DNA of 64,000 nucleotides. It comes from Boswellia sacra (taxonomy: Eukaryota; Streptophyta; Magnoliopsida; Sapindales; Burseraceae). The position numbers were made by a program, and so were the translations under genes. Below the pieces are notes generated by a model that was not told the DNA's origin, did not search any database, and saw only the letters and a program-made list of their open reading frames with translations. Position 1 is the first letter of the stretch. The number at the start of each line of letters is the position of its first letter. Below are positions 10,238 to 21,709 of the stretch, one piece after another. The DNA lies in assembly GCA_013180625.2 (NCBI GenBank), contig SNVD02001259.1:81702-145701 (forward strand). The letters are read 5' to 3'.

Positions 10238-11762
10238 TTGATTAATTGCAGAAATGGAGTCATGAAGCTATCATTTGGGAACATGACATTAGAACTTAAT
10301 GTTTTTAATATGTGCAAACAACCAAATGAAGAAGAAGATGAAATTGATGAGGCCAATGTATTTGAATCTATTGTGGAAGATCACATCCAAAAAGGGAGTT
10401 CTTCTGACCCTTTGGAAACTTGTTTAGTAAATTCGTTAGAATCAAGTATGGAACTAGAACATGATCTTTCTAATATGTGTTCCTTACTGGATTGTGCACA
10501 GGTATTGGAAAAAGGCTCAAAATCAAGATTTGAAGAATTGGGGCAAATGAATGAAAGCAAGGAATAGGAAGCTCCTAAGTTAGAATTGAAGCCCTTACCT
10601 GAAGGACTGAAATATGCATATCTTGGGGAGAATCAGACATATCCGGTGTTAATTTATTCATCCCTCACATGCGAGCAACAAGGTAAGTTGATAGAAGTGC
10701 TTAAAAGGCATAAAAATGCAATCAGATGGACTTTAAAAGATATAAAAGGCATTAACCCTTTAATCTGCACACATAGAATACATTTAGAGAAAAATGCCAA
10801 AACATCCCAACAACCTCAAAGGAGATTAAATCCACACATGAAATAGGTCATTAGGGCTGAAGTTCTCAAACTACTTGATGTGGGAATTATCTACCCTATT
10901 TCTGATAGTAAGTGGGTAAGCCCTACACAAGTAGTAACTAAAAAATCTGGCATTACAGTTGTTAAAAATGAAAAGGGGGATTATTGCCAACTCGTATCTC
11001 GTCTAGTTGGAGGATGTGCATTGATTATAGAAAATTAAATGCTGTCACTAGAAAAGACCATTTTCCTTTACCTTTCCTTGACCAATTCTTGAAAGAGTAG
11101 CAGGACACCCCTACTACTGCTTTCTTGATGGATACTCAGGCTATTATCAAATTCCCATTGCACTCGAAGACCAAGAAAAGACCACATTCACATGCCCCTT
11201 CAGCACTTTTGCATTTAGGAGAATGCCTTTTGGACTTTGTAATGCTCCAGCTACTTTTCAAAGATGCATGCTAAGCATTTTTAGTGACATGGTCGAACAT
11301 TGTTTAGAAGTTTTCGTGGATGATTTAACTATCTTTGGAAACTCTTTTGATAATTGTCTTGAAAACTTAGAAAAAGTCCTAAAAAGTTGTGAAGAAAAAG
11401 GTCTTATCTTGAATTGGGAAAAATATCATTATATGGTTACTTCGGGAATTGTCGTAGGTCATGTGGTGTCTTCCAAGGGAATTGAAGTGGATAAAGCAAA
11501 AGTGGAATTAATGTCCCATTTGCCTCCACCAAAAACAGTTAAAGAGGTTCGTTCATTCTTAGGGCATGCTGGATTTTATAGTAGGTTCATAAGAAATTTC
11601 AGTGCTATATCTAAACCTCTTTGTAACCTCTTAATAAAAGATACTTCCTTTGAATGGACTCAGACTAGCAATGGCCTTTGTACATTATGGACTTTTACGC
11701 TGCTCCAATTTATGCTCTTCCTGATTGGTTCATTGCCTATTATGATTGATGTGTGATGCAAG
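10238..11762 (+). pseudogene. A reverse transcriptase, broken and truncated
   Basis: The translation runs from the acidic pre-RT linker (10238-10567), through 'LKPLPEGLKYAYLGENQTYP' and the RT N-terminus (10586-10846), to the palm and thumb in a third frame (11223-11756: 'MPFGLCNAPATFQRCM', catalytic 'FVDDL' near 11318, '[18 protein letters not shown]', '[16 protein letters not shown]'). Stops at 10567 and 10846 and frameshifts near 10900-11220 and 11670 inactivate it. RNase H and integrase are missing because homology ends at 'gatgcaagtgac', where the inverted LTR of B starts. Confidence 0.82.
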
Positions 11763-13282
11763 TGACACATCCGAAAAAGGATAGTCTCCCAAGTATAGGA
11801 GTGTCGAAGTAATAAAACCCGGTGAGACCGGGGTCGATCCACGAGGAAGGGATTTTAAGCGTTACAAATTATAAGCTAAACAAATGTGATATGGATGATT
11901 CAAAGAGGTGACATGATAATATCAACAAGTATGTAAAATGGTAGGTGGTATTACCGACCTGTCAAATATATACAAAAAAGCAAGAGGAGGTAAAACATCC
12001 TTGAGATTAGGTGGTGTACCAACCATAGTAAATTAAACAATTTCATAGGTGGTACGAACCTACCATAGTAATAAAATAAAAGTTTCATAAACAATAGATA
12101 GTTAAAATCAGATGAATTACACAATAACAATGACTAAGGCTAAGGGTTTAGGGATCCCCCCTCCTTATATTTCAAATAAGGGAATAATTACCCATTTTAG
12201 TTATATCAGTATATTTTCGTTTCATTACCATATTTATATCACTTCCTTAAATGGGTTCAAGCATCAATGTGCCAATCACCATATGTTCTAACCACAAATC
12301 AGTTCCTAATTGATTCGTGTCGGTAGGAAGACCCATAAACATCATCTAGAAAGGATCCAAGTATTGAGTGCCAGTAGGATTGTCTACAATGGATCAAGAC
12401 CTCCACCTTACGAGTGGTGTCAAGATTGATTAAGAATTAAATATAAATCATATTGAATAAACATTATAAGATTAAGATTATTAAGCACATATTAAGGGTT
12501 AGAGAATCCTTATTCTCATATCAAGGGTTTCACCCTTTCACCGTAGCAAAAGAGAAATTAGAAGAACATTATAATAGAAAGAAAATAAAATGCAAGAAAA
12601 AGGAATTCATTAATAACATAAACACACAAAACACAATACAAGATCCTAGCCAAAGCCAAAATGTTCCAGCCAAGGCCAAGATGCCCTAATGGGTCACAAG
12701 GCACCTCTATTTATAGATACATCCAGGGGCAAACTTGTCAAATTACAAGGGCATAATTGTCAATATTAGTTGTAAATATCTTTGACAATTGGGATCATTA
12801 GGCACCGACTTTGACCATCAATTTTGACATCGAAATGTTGTGAATTTTAATCACATGTCTTCATGAAAGTTGTAGATATTTCTCTCAGGTTTCTAGAACA
12901 TATTGATTTGCACAATTTGGATACGTATTTTGAGAGATACGGTCCAAATACTGAGGCCTGGTCAGACTGGGCTGAGACTGTAGATGGGTTCACTTCAAGC
13001 CCAATTTTGGTCCACTAAGATCCCGAATTTGATGATGCTTGTGAAATGCAATCTTGTAGACAATTAAATCAGCTTTCCAAACATTAAGAATTGCACCATT
13101 CTGATCTATAAATAGAGAGTTATGTCCATTTTACCGAACCTGTAACAAAACCAAAATTAAGAGAAATTAATTCCAAAGATGCAAATGCTACAAATATGCT
13201 TAAGTTGAGAAATTTAATGACACTATTAATGCAATATGATGAACTAAACTCTTATTAAACATGCATATTTAAGTGTTCATCA
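11763..13282 (-). repeat. B 3' LTR
   Basis: 1520 bp from TGACACATCC (11763) to GTTCATCA (13282). It is the reverse complement of the A LTR, including the palindromic repeat block near 11940-12075. The left edge is fused to A's pol; the right edge abuts the polypurine tract. Confidence 0.9.
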
Positions 13283-13293
13283 CACCCCCAACT
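13283..13293 (-). other. B polypurine tract
   Basis: The minus strand reads TTGGGGGTG against the inner edge of the 3' LTR, with 'ctagggactagcaataagctag' just upstream. Confidence 0.75.
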
Positions 13294-14516
13294 AGCTTAT
13301 TGCTAGTCCCTAGCAATTAAAGCGTTATTATTTAGAAGTGATTTATAGAATTTTACATCCAAGGTGGTCATTATTGCACTCTCCTTGATTTTATCCAATA
13401 AACAAACTCTCAACCTTTTTTTTTTTATGATTCATGTACCCCCTTCAGTCAAGATATCCAATACCAACAGTCTTTGTGCTCCGTTGACACTGACTATGGG
13501 GCTTATTAGAAATTAGCCATATCGGTTCTAGTATTTGTTAAGGCTAACAACCTTAGGTAGGGGATATTCATTCATTTTATACTTTTTTTTTTTGAAAGAA
13601 TGCATCTTTAACCCATGTAGCGAGCCTTAGGCTAATGACTCCCAGACCAGTTGGCCTTAGGGCATTAGGTGTTAAGACACCCCTACGAGCTTAACGACTC
13701 GGGTTGCTGATGCTTTATTTTTGCTTAGAAACTTATGGATAGTGCAATGTTCAATCCCATTAAGCTTTCTCCTTAATCCATATAGTGAGCTTTGGGCCAA
13801 TAGCTCCCAAACCAGTTGGTCTTAGGGTATTAGGTGTTGAGGCACCCCTCGGGCTTAATTGCTCGAATTAAGGAGGCTACAAGACCAAACGTATCCACCA
13901 TTGCTTTCTCTCTTTTTTCTTTTTTTTTTCATTTTTCATTTTTTTCATTTTTTTCATTTTTTTTAAACTTTCCCCTTCCTTTTGTTGTTATCCTAAACAA
14001 AACAAAAGAACTCAAATATTGCAATATTTCATTTCGCCACCCACAATCATACATCAAGGTATGTGTGTGTGTGAAGAAAGATTCATAGATACTTGCTTAA
14101 TGAGCACATAAGCACACAATTTATTAAATGATAAGGTTGTGAGAGTTCATAGATTTGAATGATTCAAAGTGAAATGAATAAGACCTCCTTGTTATAAAAT
14201 TCAAAAATCAAGACTAACTAATATCAAATAAGTCTTCAAAAATGCAAGAATAAAATGACAAATTGGTTAGAATGGGTTTCAAGAGTTCAAACTGGTCCTC
14301 CCTACTCTGCCATTCCTGACCCAGAATGCGTCTCAAGAGGATTTGAACTCCTTACACCGCACTCTGAATCTAATTACTAACTCGCTTCTTTTTTTTTTTT
14401 TTTTTGCAAGAAAAAATAAAATTTCAAGACACACTTATGTCTACTATCCTTCCCCCCCACCCAAATGAAACATTGTCCTCAATGTTTAAATGTAGAGAGA
14501 TAAAGTATAGGAGACA
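13294..14516 (-). other. B 3' untranslated region with internal PPT-like motif
   Basis: Non-coding, with poly-T/poly-A runs (13420, 13580, 13920-13970, 14385-14405). Two similar ~80-bp blocks (around 13615-13700 and 13775-13860) share 'ccagttgg-cttaggg-attaggtgtt' and 'cacccct'. At 14448-14485 (minus strand) there is a second polypurine run preceded by the hairpin CATTG-AGGA-CAATG, the arrangement also seen in C at 34497-34536. The ORF at 13834-14088 is low-complexity and not a gene. Confidence 0.55.
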
Positions 14517-14621
14517 TTACCTGAAGCTTCTGTTAATCAAGAGAGATGACCTGAAAGACTCATAAAATAACATGCTAAATAAAATCAAATAAGGACAGAA
14601 GCAAAATAATTTACAACGAGC

Positions 14622-15110
14622 TTCAAATCCTTTTGCCCTCTTTTTGTTTTGCCACTCCTGCCGCACATTCAATTTGAGTACTAGCTGGGTCAGGTTCATA
14701 CTCATCTTCTTGTAATTTGTCAAGTAACTCACCAGCAGAAGTGGCAGAAACAAGGATCTTTCTCGCTGAATGAGGGATAAAATTTTGTTCCACAGCTGCA
14801 TCACAAAACTTATCAAAGGATCAAAGAAATTTTTAACATTCAACAAACCTATGGGTTTTTTATGGAGATTCAATTGGGCCCAAGAGGCAATTTGAAAAAT
14901 TTCTTCAAGAGTGCCAAAGCCACCTGGTAAAGCAATAAAGGCATCTGAATTGATGAGCATATGTGCCATGCGTTCATGCATAGAGGATACCTGTAACTCC
15001 TTCCCAACCGTTTTTCCAACAATACTTTCTACAGCCAAAGCTTTTAGTGAATACTCTTAAAAACTTGATACCCCGCTACATAGTGCAGCTGTGACACCAC
15101 CCTTACCGAG
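14622..15110 (-). pseudogene. LOG-like cytokinin phosphoribohydrolase gene in B, broken
   Basis: The frame 15038-14517 encodes '[14 protein letters not shown]' followed by '[18 protein letters not shown]' and '[14 protein letters not shown]', the signature of the LONELY GUY (LOG) family. LOG enzymes remove ribose 5-phosphate from cytokinin nucleotides to give active cytokinin. The PGGxGTxxE motif (14901-14927) and the SMHxRxAxM motif are intact. A frameshift near 14800 separates the C-terminal part ('[10 protein letters not shown]', about 14760-14700), which then ends near 14622. Upstream, the nucleotide-binding segment is degenerate (15040-15110). No introns interrupt the match, so it looks like a processed copy carried by the element. 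Confidence 0.8.
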
Positions 15111-15478
15111 CTACGCCCCCATAACCACATGATCTTTTCTTTCCAGCCATAGCCTACCAAGATAATGTTCCTACTTCTCGAACTCTCATTTTACCTGTCG
15201 GATCCACGAATCACATATCCTTTGGATCGACGTTTTTGAGTTCCCTTGCCATGTCTTGTGACTCTCCTCACTATGTGGTGATGAAGAAGAGAAACAAGAC
15301 ATGTGGTATTTTATGGAGTGCAAAAGGGTATTGTTTTCAATGATGATATCTATCTAGGTAGCTCGATTGTTTGTGTGAAAAGTTGACAATAATGCAAAAA
15401 AAAAGGTCAAAAGATGATGAAATAAGACACCATAAGTCAAACAAAAGATAAAAATTAAAAAATGACAGCAATGAGGTA
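15111..15478 (-). other. Spacer between ORFX and LOG in B
   Basis: About 370 bp with no recognised coding content. It includes A-rich runs and does not show the 67-bp hairpin repeats present at the equivalent place in C. Confidence 0.4.
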
Positions 15479-16032
15479 TTAAAATTCAAAAATGATGGCA
15501 CGCATGCATATGTACAGGTAGTTGTGACTGTGGCTCACATCTTCCTCTGGTTTTACGTCCAGAAACGGCTTAAACACCTTCTATGATTTGGGGATATGCT
15601 TCCCATCCAGTTTTCTTATAAACTGGCAAACAGGGTCGTTTTGAGTCAGATTCCCAAGACTATAGCGTTCCTGCTCATCTCGGAAGTGTGTCCACACATT
15701 AAAAATTTCACGCTGCACAAGTCCACAAGAATGCGTCTCAAGAGTCGTTCGGATATCATCCAAGACTCCTTACTCCTCCATTCTGTGATGAACTGTAGTT
15801 TTCCTCTCGAATTGTTAGAACAATATCCCAAGGAGCGGCAACGCTGGTTACAAGTCCATCTTGCACATCTGGGACAAACTTGTAACCTTTTCGCTCTTCG
15901 CTTTTTGTCATAAGAGCTTTTTCCCAAACCTGGCATATGGGAAACAAGATTATCTGAAAACTCACAAGAGAATCGAACCTTGGCTTCAATTAACCATCTT
16001 AAATCAGCAGGAATACCCTTACTCATCAACAA
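15479..16032 (-). pseudogene. ORFX of element B, frameshifted
   Basis: Homologue of the C ORF at 31454-32008. The frame 16032-15646 gives 'LRWLIEAKVRFS', 'MPGLGKSSYDKKRRAKRLQV' and the cysteine cluster C-x2-C-x4-C-x3-C ('CPRCARWTCNQRC'). The frame 15763-15581 gives 'SCGLVQREIFNVW' and 'NDPVCQFIRKLDGK'. A frameshift lies between them. The ORF stops at TAG (15583-15581), but the same frame stays open for 33 more codons to TAA at 15481-15479, with 'LDVKPEEDVSH' matching C. Function unknown; it sits where Athila elements often have an env-like gene but shows no membrane segment. Confidence 0.7.
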
Positions 16033-16371
16033 CTCCCCCCCTTAGTCTTTCTGCACGACTTAATAATTTTAAGCGAAATCAATTTGTTGAGGAAGAGGAG
16101 GAACTGTTTGTGCAATTTGAGAGACTGGGTAATCCTGTGAAGAAAATGAGAGAGAAGAACGAAAATGTATGCGCAACATTTTTTAGAGGGACTGAAAAAC
16201 CGTCTTAATATCACGGAGTACCGTAGTTTCCGCTACTTGACCTGAGAAAAATCAATCCTTAAAAAGGATCGACTAAAGCATGGACTCTTCATTTTGGTCA
16301 AAATTTTCAAAGATGGTTTTAATCCGTTGTCCATTAAATTTAAACACATGACCATTCTTTGGTTCTCAATT
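16033..16371 (-). other. Integrase tail and degenerate start of ORFX in B
   Basis: Minus-strand fragments continue the integrase C-terminal region out of frame (about 16371-16240) and then a degenerate N-terminal part of ORFX (16210-16033). No intact frame remains. Confidence 0.45.
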
Positions 16372-19300
16372 TCAACTGCTCCATGAGGGAAACATTTTTA
16401 ACAATGAAAGGCCCAGTCCAACGTGATCGAAGTTTACCAGGAAATAAATGCAACCTTGAATCATACAAAAGAACTTTTTGTGAGGTTCAAAAGATTTTCT
16501 AACAATAAATTTGTCATGAAAAACCTTCATTTTTTCTTTGTAGATTTTAGAATTTTCATAAGCCTCATTCCTGATTTCTTCAAGTTCACTCAGTTGGAGT
16601 TTTCGTAACTTGCAAGCATCATTCAAGTTTGTGTTAAATATTTTAATGGCCCAATAAGCTTTATGCTCAATTTCCACAAGCAAGTGACAAGGTTTTTCAT
16701 AAACTAATCTATAAGGAGACATTTCCAATGATGTTTTGAAAGCAGTTTGGTAAGCCCAAAGTGCATCATTAAGTCTTAAAGACCAATCTTTACGATTTGG
16801 GTTAACCGTTTTTTCTAAGATCTGTTTTATCTCCCTATTAGCTAATTCAACTTGTCCACTTGTTTGTGGGTGATAAGGTGTAGAAATTTTATGGGTTATT
16901 CCATATTTCTTCATTAAAGTTTCAAATGGTTTGTTACAAATATGTGTACCCCCATCACTAATAATGGCCCGAGGAATTCCAAATCTACTCAAGATATTCT
17001 CCTTCAAGAATTTGACAACTATTTTGTGATCATTGTTTCGACATGGAATTGCCTCGACCCACTTTGAAACATAGTCCACTGCAACAAGGATGTACACAAA
17101 ACGAAATGACGGTGGAAAGGGTCCCATAAAATCAATACCCCAACAGTCAAAGATTTCAACGACAAGAATGGGATTCAACGGCATCATGTTTCTTTTTGAA
17201 ATCGATCCCAATTTTTGACAGTTTTCACACGTTTTGCAAAATGCATGTGTATCTTTAAATAAGGTGGGCCAATAAAATCCACATTGTAAGATCTTAGCAG
17301 ATGTTTTTCTAGATGAAAAATGTCCTCCACATGCTTCAGAATGACAAAAGTTAATGACACTACTTACCTCATTGTCGGGTATGCATCTTCTCATTATTTG
17401 GTCTGGACAATATTTGAACAGATATGGGTCATCCCAGTAAAAATTTTTCACCTCAGTTAAAAATTTTCTTTTGTCTTGAGCATTCCAATGAGGTGGCATT
17501 TTTCCTGTCGCAAGAAAATTTACAATGTTAGCAAACCAAGGTACAGTAGCAACGAAAATTAAAAATTCATCAGGAAAAGAATCATTGATAGGTGAAGTTT
17601 CAATTGATGTCTCTCTCGTTAGTCTTAAAAGATGATCAGCAACGACATTTTCAGCTCCTTTCTTATTCTTTATTATGATGTTAAATTCTTGGAGCAATAA
17701 GATCCATTGTATCAATCTAGGTCTTGCATCCTGTTTAGACATTAAATATCTCACAGTTGCATGGTCAGTGTAAACAATTGTTGGAGAGCCAATTAAATAA
17801 GAACGAAATTTGTCCAATGCAAATACTGCTGCAAGTAGTTCTTTTTCAGTTGTTGTGTAATTCATTTGTGCATCATTTAAAGTCTTACTTGCATAGTATA
17901 TCACATAAGGCTTACCTTCTTTTCTTTGTCCTAAGATAGCACCAACTGCATAGTCGCTTGTATCACACATCAATTCAAAAGGCAAGGACCAATCAGGAGA
18001 TTGCATAATTGGAGCAGTTGTGAAAAGTCCAATTAGTGTATCAAAGGCATTTTGACATTCTTGAGTCCATTCAAAGGAAGTATCTTTTATTAAGAGGTTA
18101 CAAAGAGGTTTAGATATAGCACTAAAATTTCTTATGAACCTCTTATAAAATCCAGCATGCCCTAAAAATGAACGAACCTCTTTAACTGTTTTTGGTGGAG
18201 GCAGATGGAAAATTAATTCTACTTTTGCTTTGTCCACTTCAATTCCCTTAGAAGACACCACATGACCTAAGACAATTCCCGAAGTGACCATATAATGACA
18301 TTTTTCCCAATTCAAAATAAGACCTTTTTATACACACCTTTTTAGGACTTTTTCTAAGTTTTCAAGACAATTATCAAAAGAGTTTCCAAAGACAGTTAAA
18401 TCATCCATGAAAACTTCTAAACAATGCTCGACCATGTCACAAAAAATGCTTAGCATGTATCTTTGAAAAGTAGCTGGAGCATTACAAAGTCCAAAAGGCA
18501 TTCTCCTAAATGCAAAAGTGCCAAAGGGGCACGTGAATGTGGTCTTTTCTTGGTCTTTGAGTGCAATGGGAATTTGATAATAGCTTGAGTATCCATCAAG
18601 AAAGCAGTAGTAGGGGTTTCCTGCTACTCTTTCAAGAATTTGGTCAAGGAAGGGTAAGGGAAAATGGTCTTTTCTAGTGAAGCATTTAATTTTCTATAAT
18701 CAATGCACATCCTCCAACTAGATGAGACACGAGTTGGCAATAATTCACCCTTTTCATTTTTAACTACTGTAATGCCAGATTTTTTTAGGTACTACTTGTG
18801 TAGGGCTTACCCACTTACTATCAGAAATAGGATAGATAATTCCCACATCAAGTAGTTTGAGAACTTCAGCCCTAATGACCTCTTTCATGTGTGGATTTAA
18901 TCTACTTTGAGGTTGTTGAGATGTTTTGGCATTTTCCTCTAAATGTATTCTATGTGTGCAAATTAAAGGGTTAATGCCTTTTATATCTTTTAAAGTCCAC
19001 CCAATTGCATTTTTATGCTTTTTGAGCACTTCTATCAACTTACCTTGTTGCTCGCATGTGAGGGATGACGAAATTACCACCGGATATGTCTGATTCTCCC
19101 CACGATATGCATATTTCAGTCCTTCAGGTAAGGGCTTCAATTCTAACTTGGGAGCTTCCTCTTCCTTGCTTTCGTTCATTTGCCCCAATTCTTCAAATCT
19201 TGATTTTGAGCCTTTTTCCAACACCTGTGCACAATCCAGTAAAGAACACATATCAGAAAGATCATGTTCTAGTTCCATACTTGATTCTAACGAATTCACT

Positions 19301-19413
19301 AAACAAGTTTCCAAAGGGTCAGAAGAACTCCCTTTTTGGATGTGATCTTCCACAATAGATTCAATCACATTGGCCTCATCAATTTCATCTTCTTCTTCAT
19401 TTGTTGTTTGCAC
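16372..19413 (-). pseudogene. B pol: reverse transcriptase, RNase H, integrase
   Basis: The frame 19413-18760 holds the pre-RT linker and RT N-terminus ('ISDSKWVSPTQVV'). The palm (about 18760-18316) is frameshifted, and a stop precedes 18315. A long open frame, 18315-16372 (647 codons), carries the RT thumb, RNase H ('[14 protein letters not shown]', 'TEKELLA', '[10 protein letters not shown]'), an HHCC-type integrase zinc finger ('[10 protein letters not shown]'...'CKTCENC') and the integrase core with D ('GIDFMGPF'), D ('IISDGG') and E ('GQVELANRE') all present. The C-terminus is shifted out of frame after 'FFCMIQ'. RT and integrase would copy and insert element DNA; this copy is inactive because the palm is broken. 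Confidence 0.88.
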
Positions 19414-20193
19414 ATATTAAAAACATTAAGTTCCAATGTCATGTTCCCAAATGATAACTTCATAACTCCATTCCTGTAATTAATCAAAGCATTAGAGGTA
19501 GCTAGAAATGGACGCCCTAAAATAATAGGAATTGAATTGCTTACTTCAACTGGTTGTGTGTCCAAGACGATAAAATCTACTAGGTAAATGAATTTATCGA
19601 CTTGAACTAATACATCTTCTACGACTTCTCTTGGTACTTTAATTGATCTATCAGCAAGCAAAAGAGTCACAGAAGTCGGTTTTAACTCACCCAGATTGAG
19701 TTTTTGAAAAACCGAGTATGGAAGCAAATTCACACTAGCACCAAGATCAAGTAAAGCTTGTTCAAATTTATGGTCTCCAATAACACATGAAATTGTAGGA
19801 CAACCTGGATCCTTATATTTCACTATATTATGATTTTGAAGAATAGCACTTACTTGCTCGGCTAGAAAGGCCTTCTTTTTCACATTCAGTTTTCTTTTCA
19901 CAGTGCACAAGTCTTTCAAAAAATTTTGCATAAGAAGGTACCTGTTTGATCACATCAAGCAAGGGAATGTTGACCTTTACCTGTTTGAAAATTTCAAAGA
20001 TTTCAGAACTGTGAGTTGGCTTCTTTTGTGTAGCTAATGCTTGAGGAAATGGAGGCATAGATGAGGATTTGGTTTCTTCTTCGCTAGGTGTTGGGTTGGC
20101 AACCTCTTCCTGTCCTTTAGAGATCGATTCTTCTTCTTTCTCACAAGGATTAGGAATGTGTTTTTCAACAACCTTACCATTGCGAAGGGTCAT
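19365..20193 (-). pseudogene. B protease region, frameshifted
   Basis: It opens with 'MTLRNGKVVEKHIPNP' (20193) and 'VNIPLLDVIKQVPSYAK', then shifts frame near 19930. The retropepsin with D-L-G-A-S and the closing 'IILGRPF' lies in 19931-19365. It is close to the A copy at 9459-10223, and the GTAAGT hexamer is conserved on the minus strand ('cacttacttgctcgg', near 19851). Confidence 0.85.
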
Positions 20194-21611
20194 GACTGAC
20201 TTGGCTTAGTCAAAATAATGGTTATTTGAATTCTTGCATTTGAGTTAGATTGATCTTTGGGGTTTTGCAATGTTTGAGAAGGAAATTTTCCTTTCTCTTG
20301 GATGCTACATGTAGATGCAAATTTTGCAAGAGTTTCTGACAAATTTGCTAGTGTGTGAGCAGTTTGACTATTGAAAGTCTCTTGCTTTGTAATGAATGAA
20401 TGCAATGTTTCTTCAAAGTCATTCCTAGGAGGAGGAGCATATGCACGATCATGAGAATTTTGAAAATTTTGTCGTGTTTGAAAAGGGACTTGTGAAGATT
20501 GTGCATGATTATCATTTTTCCAGCTAAAATTTGGATGGTTTCTCCATCCAGGATTGTAGGTTTGTGAATATGGATTGTGATTTGGCCTTTTGAAAGTGTT
20601 CAAGGCATTGGCTTCTTCATGGAGACATTCCCTAAAGGCAGGCAAAGTTGGACAATTATCAGTCGAATGGTCATTGTCATCACAAATGTTACAGACATTT
20701 TCTTGAATAGAATTCAATTGACCACTCTTTGTCATTTCTAAAGCCTCGACTTTTCTAGCTAGGGATGCATATTTGGCTTGAAGGTCATGGTCTTCCCTAA
20801 GGTTGTAAATACCTCTATTGGATGTCGAGGTTTGGGCCTTGCTTGGTACCTCATAGGTGCCAGCAGTGACCTAATTTTGTGCCTTTTCTGCTAAGGAATC
20901 TAGGAAGTCAAGTGCTTCCTCAGGGTCTTTTTCTTTAAATTCTCCTTTACACATTAATTCTACTAGTTGCCTATCTTGAGGTGTTAACCCTTCATAGAAT
21001 TGTGCAACTATTCTCCAACATTGGTAAAGGGTTTTCCCTTGTTTCTAAGAGAAATCAAAAATTTGTCTTTTAAGAGAATTTGTTCTATGGGTAGGAAAAA
21101 TTTTTTTCAAAAATTGTTGTTTCATCTCATCCCATGAACTGATGGAATTCGACCTCAAATTTTGTAGCCATGTTCTAGCTTTATCTTTTAAAGAAAAAAG
21201 AAAAATCTTTAATCTAATGGTGTTTATGCTACAATTTGGGTCAGTGTAGGAGCTACATACCTCTTCAAAGAGTTTCAAGTGCGAATATGGGTTCTCCATG
21301 TCAAGGCCATGAAAAGTGGGTAGAAGTCGAACAAAACTTGGTTTGAAATTGAAATGGATTGAATTTGGAGGAAAAACTACACAAGATGGTGCACTAATCC
21401 TTACCGGATTCATGTAGTTTCCGAGGGTTCTTCGTTGGTTTTGATCATTTTGTTGCGAACGGTTGTCCCCTTCATTCGTGAATATTTTCTCATGATTGTT
21501 GGCTATGTTTTCTAAGGAAGATGATGTTTTTCGAACAAGTCTACCACTAGATGTTCGTGACCAAATTTTCATGCAAGAAAGAGAGAAGAAAGGAGAGGAA
21601 AAGATGAACAC
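20190..21611 (-). pseudogene. B gag, interrupted
   Basis: 21611-21045 encodes the N-terminal tail and gag core as in A and ends in TAG after 'IFDFS'. Downstream, a ~53-bp deletion relative to A between two TTGGA words removes the segment equivalent to A's 'DRYKELLNTCPHHGFETW'. The knuckle 'CNICDDNDHSTDNC' and the asparagine-rich tail follow in 20735-20190. Breaks differ from those in A. Confidence 0.82.
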
Positions 21612-21685
21612 ACAAAAAAAATAAAAAATTTAGATCTAAGATGAGAAAAGAGAATACTTACAATTTTGCACGCCAATTTTTACCT

Positions 21686-21703
21686 TCCTCGGCAACGGCC
21701 CCA
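21686..21703 (-). other. B PBS, tRNA-Asp, two mismatches
   Basis: The minus strand reads TGGGGCCGTTGCCGAGGA, two bases off the tRNA-Asp site seen in A and C, 6 bp inside the 5' LTR. Confidence 0.8.
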
Positions 21704-21709
21704 AAAACT

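Larger units (their letters stand above)
6445..11762 (+). mobile_element. A: 5' part of an Athila-type Ty3/gypsy element
   Basis: A complete 5' LTR (6445-7971), tRNA-Asp PBS, gag, protease and reverse transcriptase are in order on the plus strand. Element sequence then stops near the RT/RNase H boundary (about 11760), where it joins the outer edge of B's inverted LTR. No 3' LTR in the plus orientation is present. The gag and the D-L-G-A-S protease are characteristic of the plant Athila clade. All coding regions are broken. The bases before the LTR are AGCAA; the matching downstream target copy is not in the window, as expected if the 3' half was lost. Confidence 0.88.

Noticed and set aside
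12453..12689. Lysine-rich frame repeated at 22244
   Set aside because: Inside A/B-family LTRs and antisense to LTR transcription; its recurrence reflects LTR copies, not a gene.
13834..14088. 84-codon frame rich in Phe and Ser
   Set aside because: Overlies poly-T runs in the 3' untranslated region of B.
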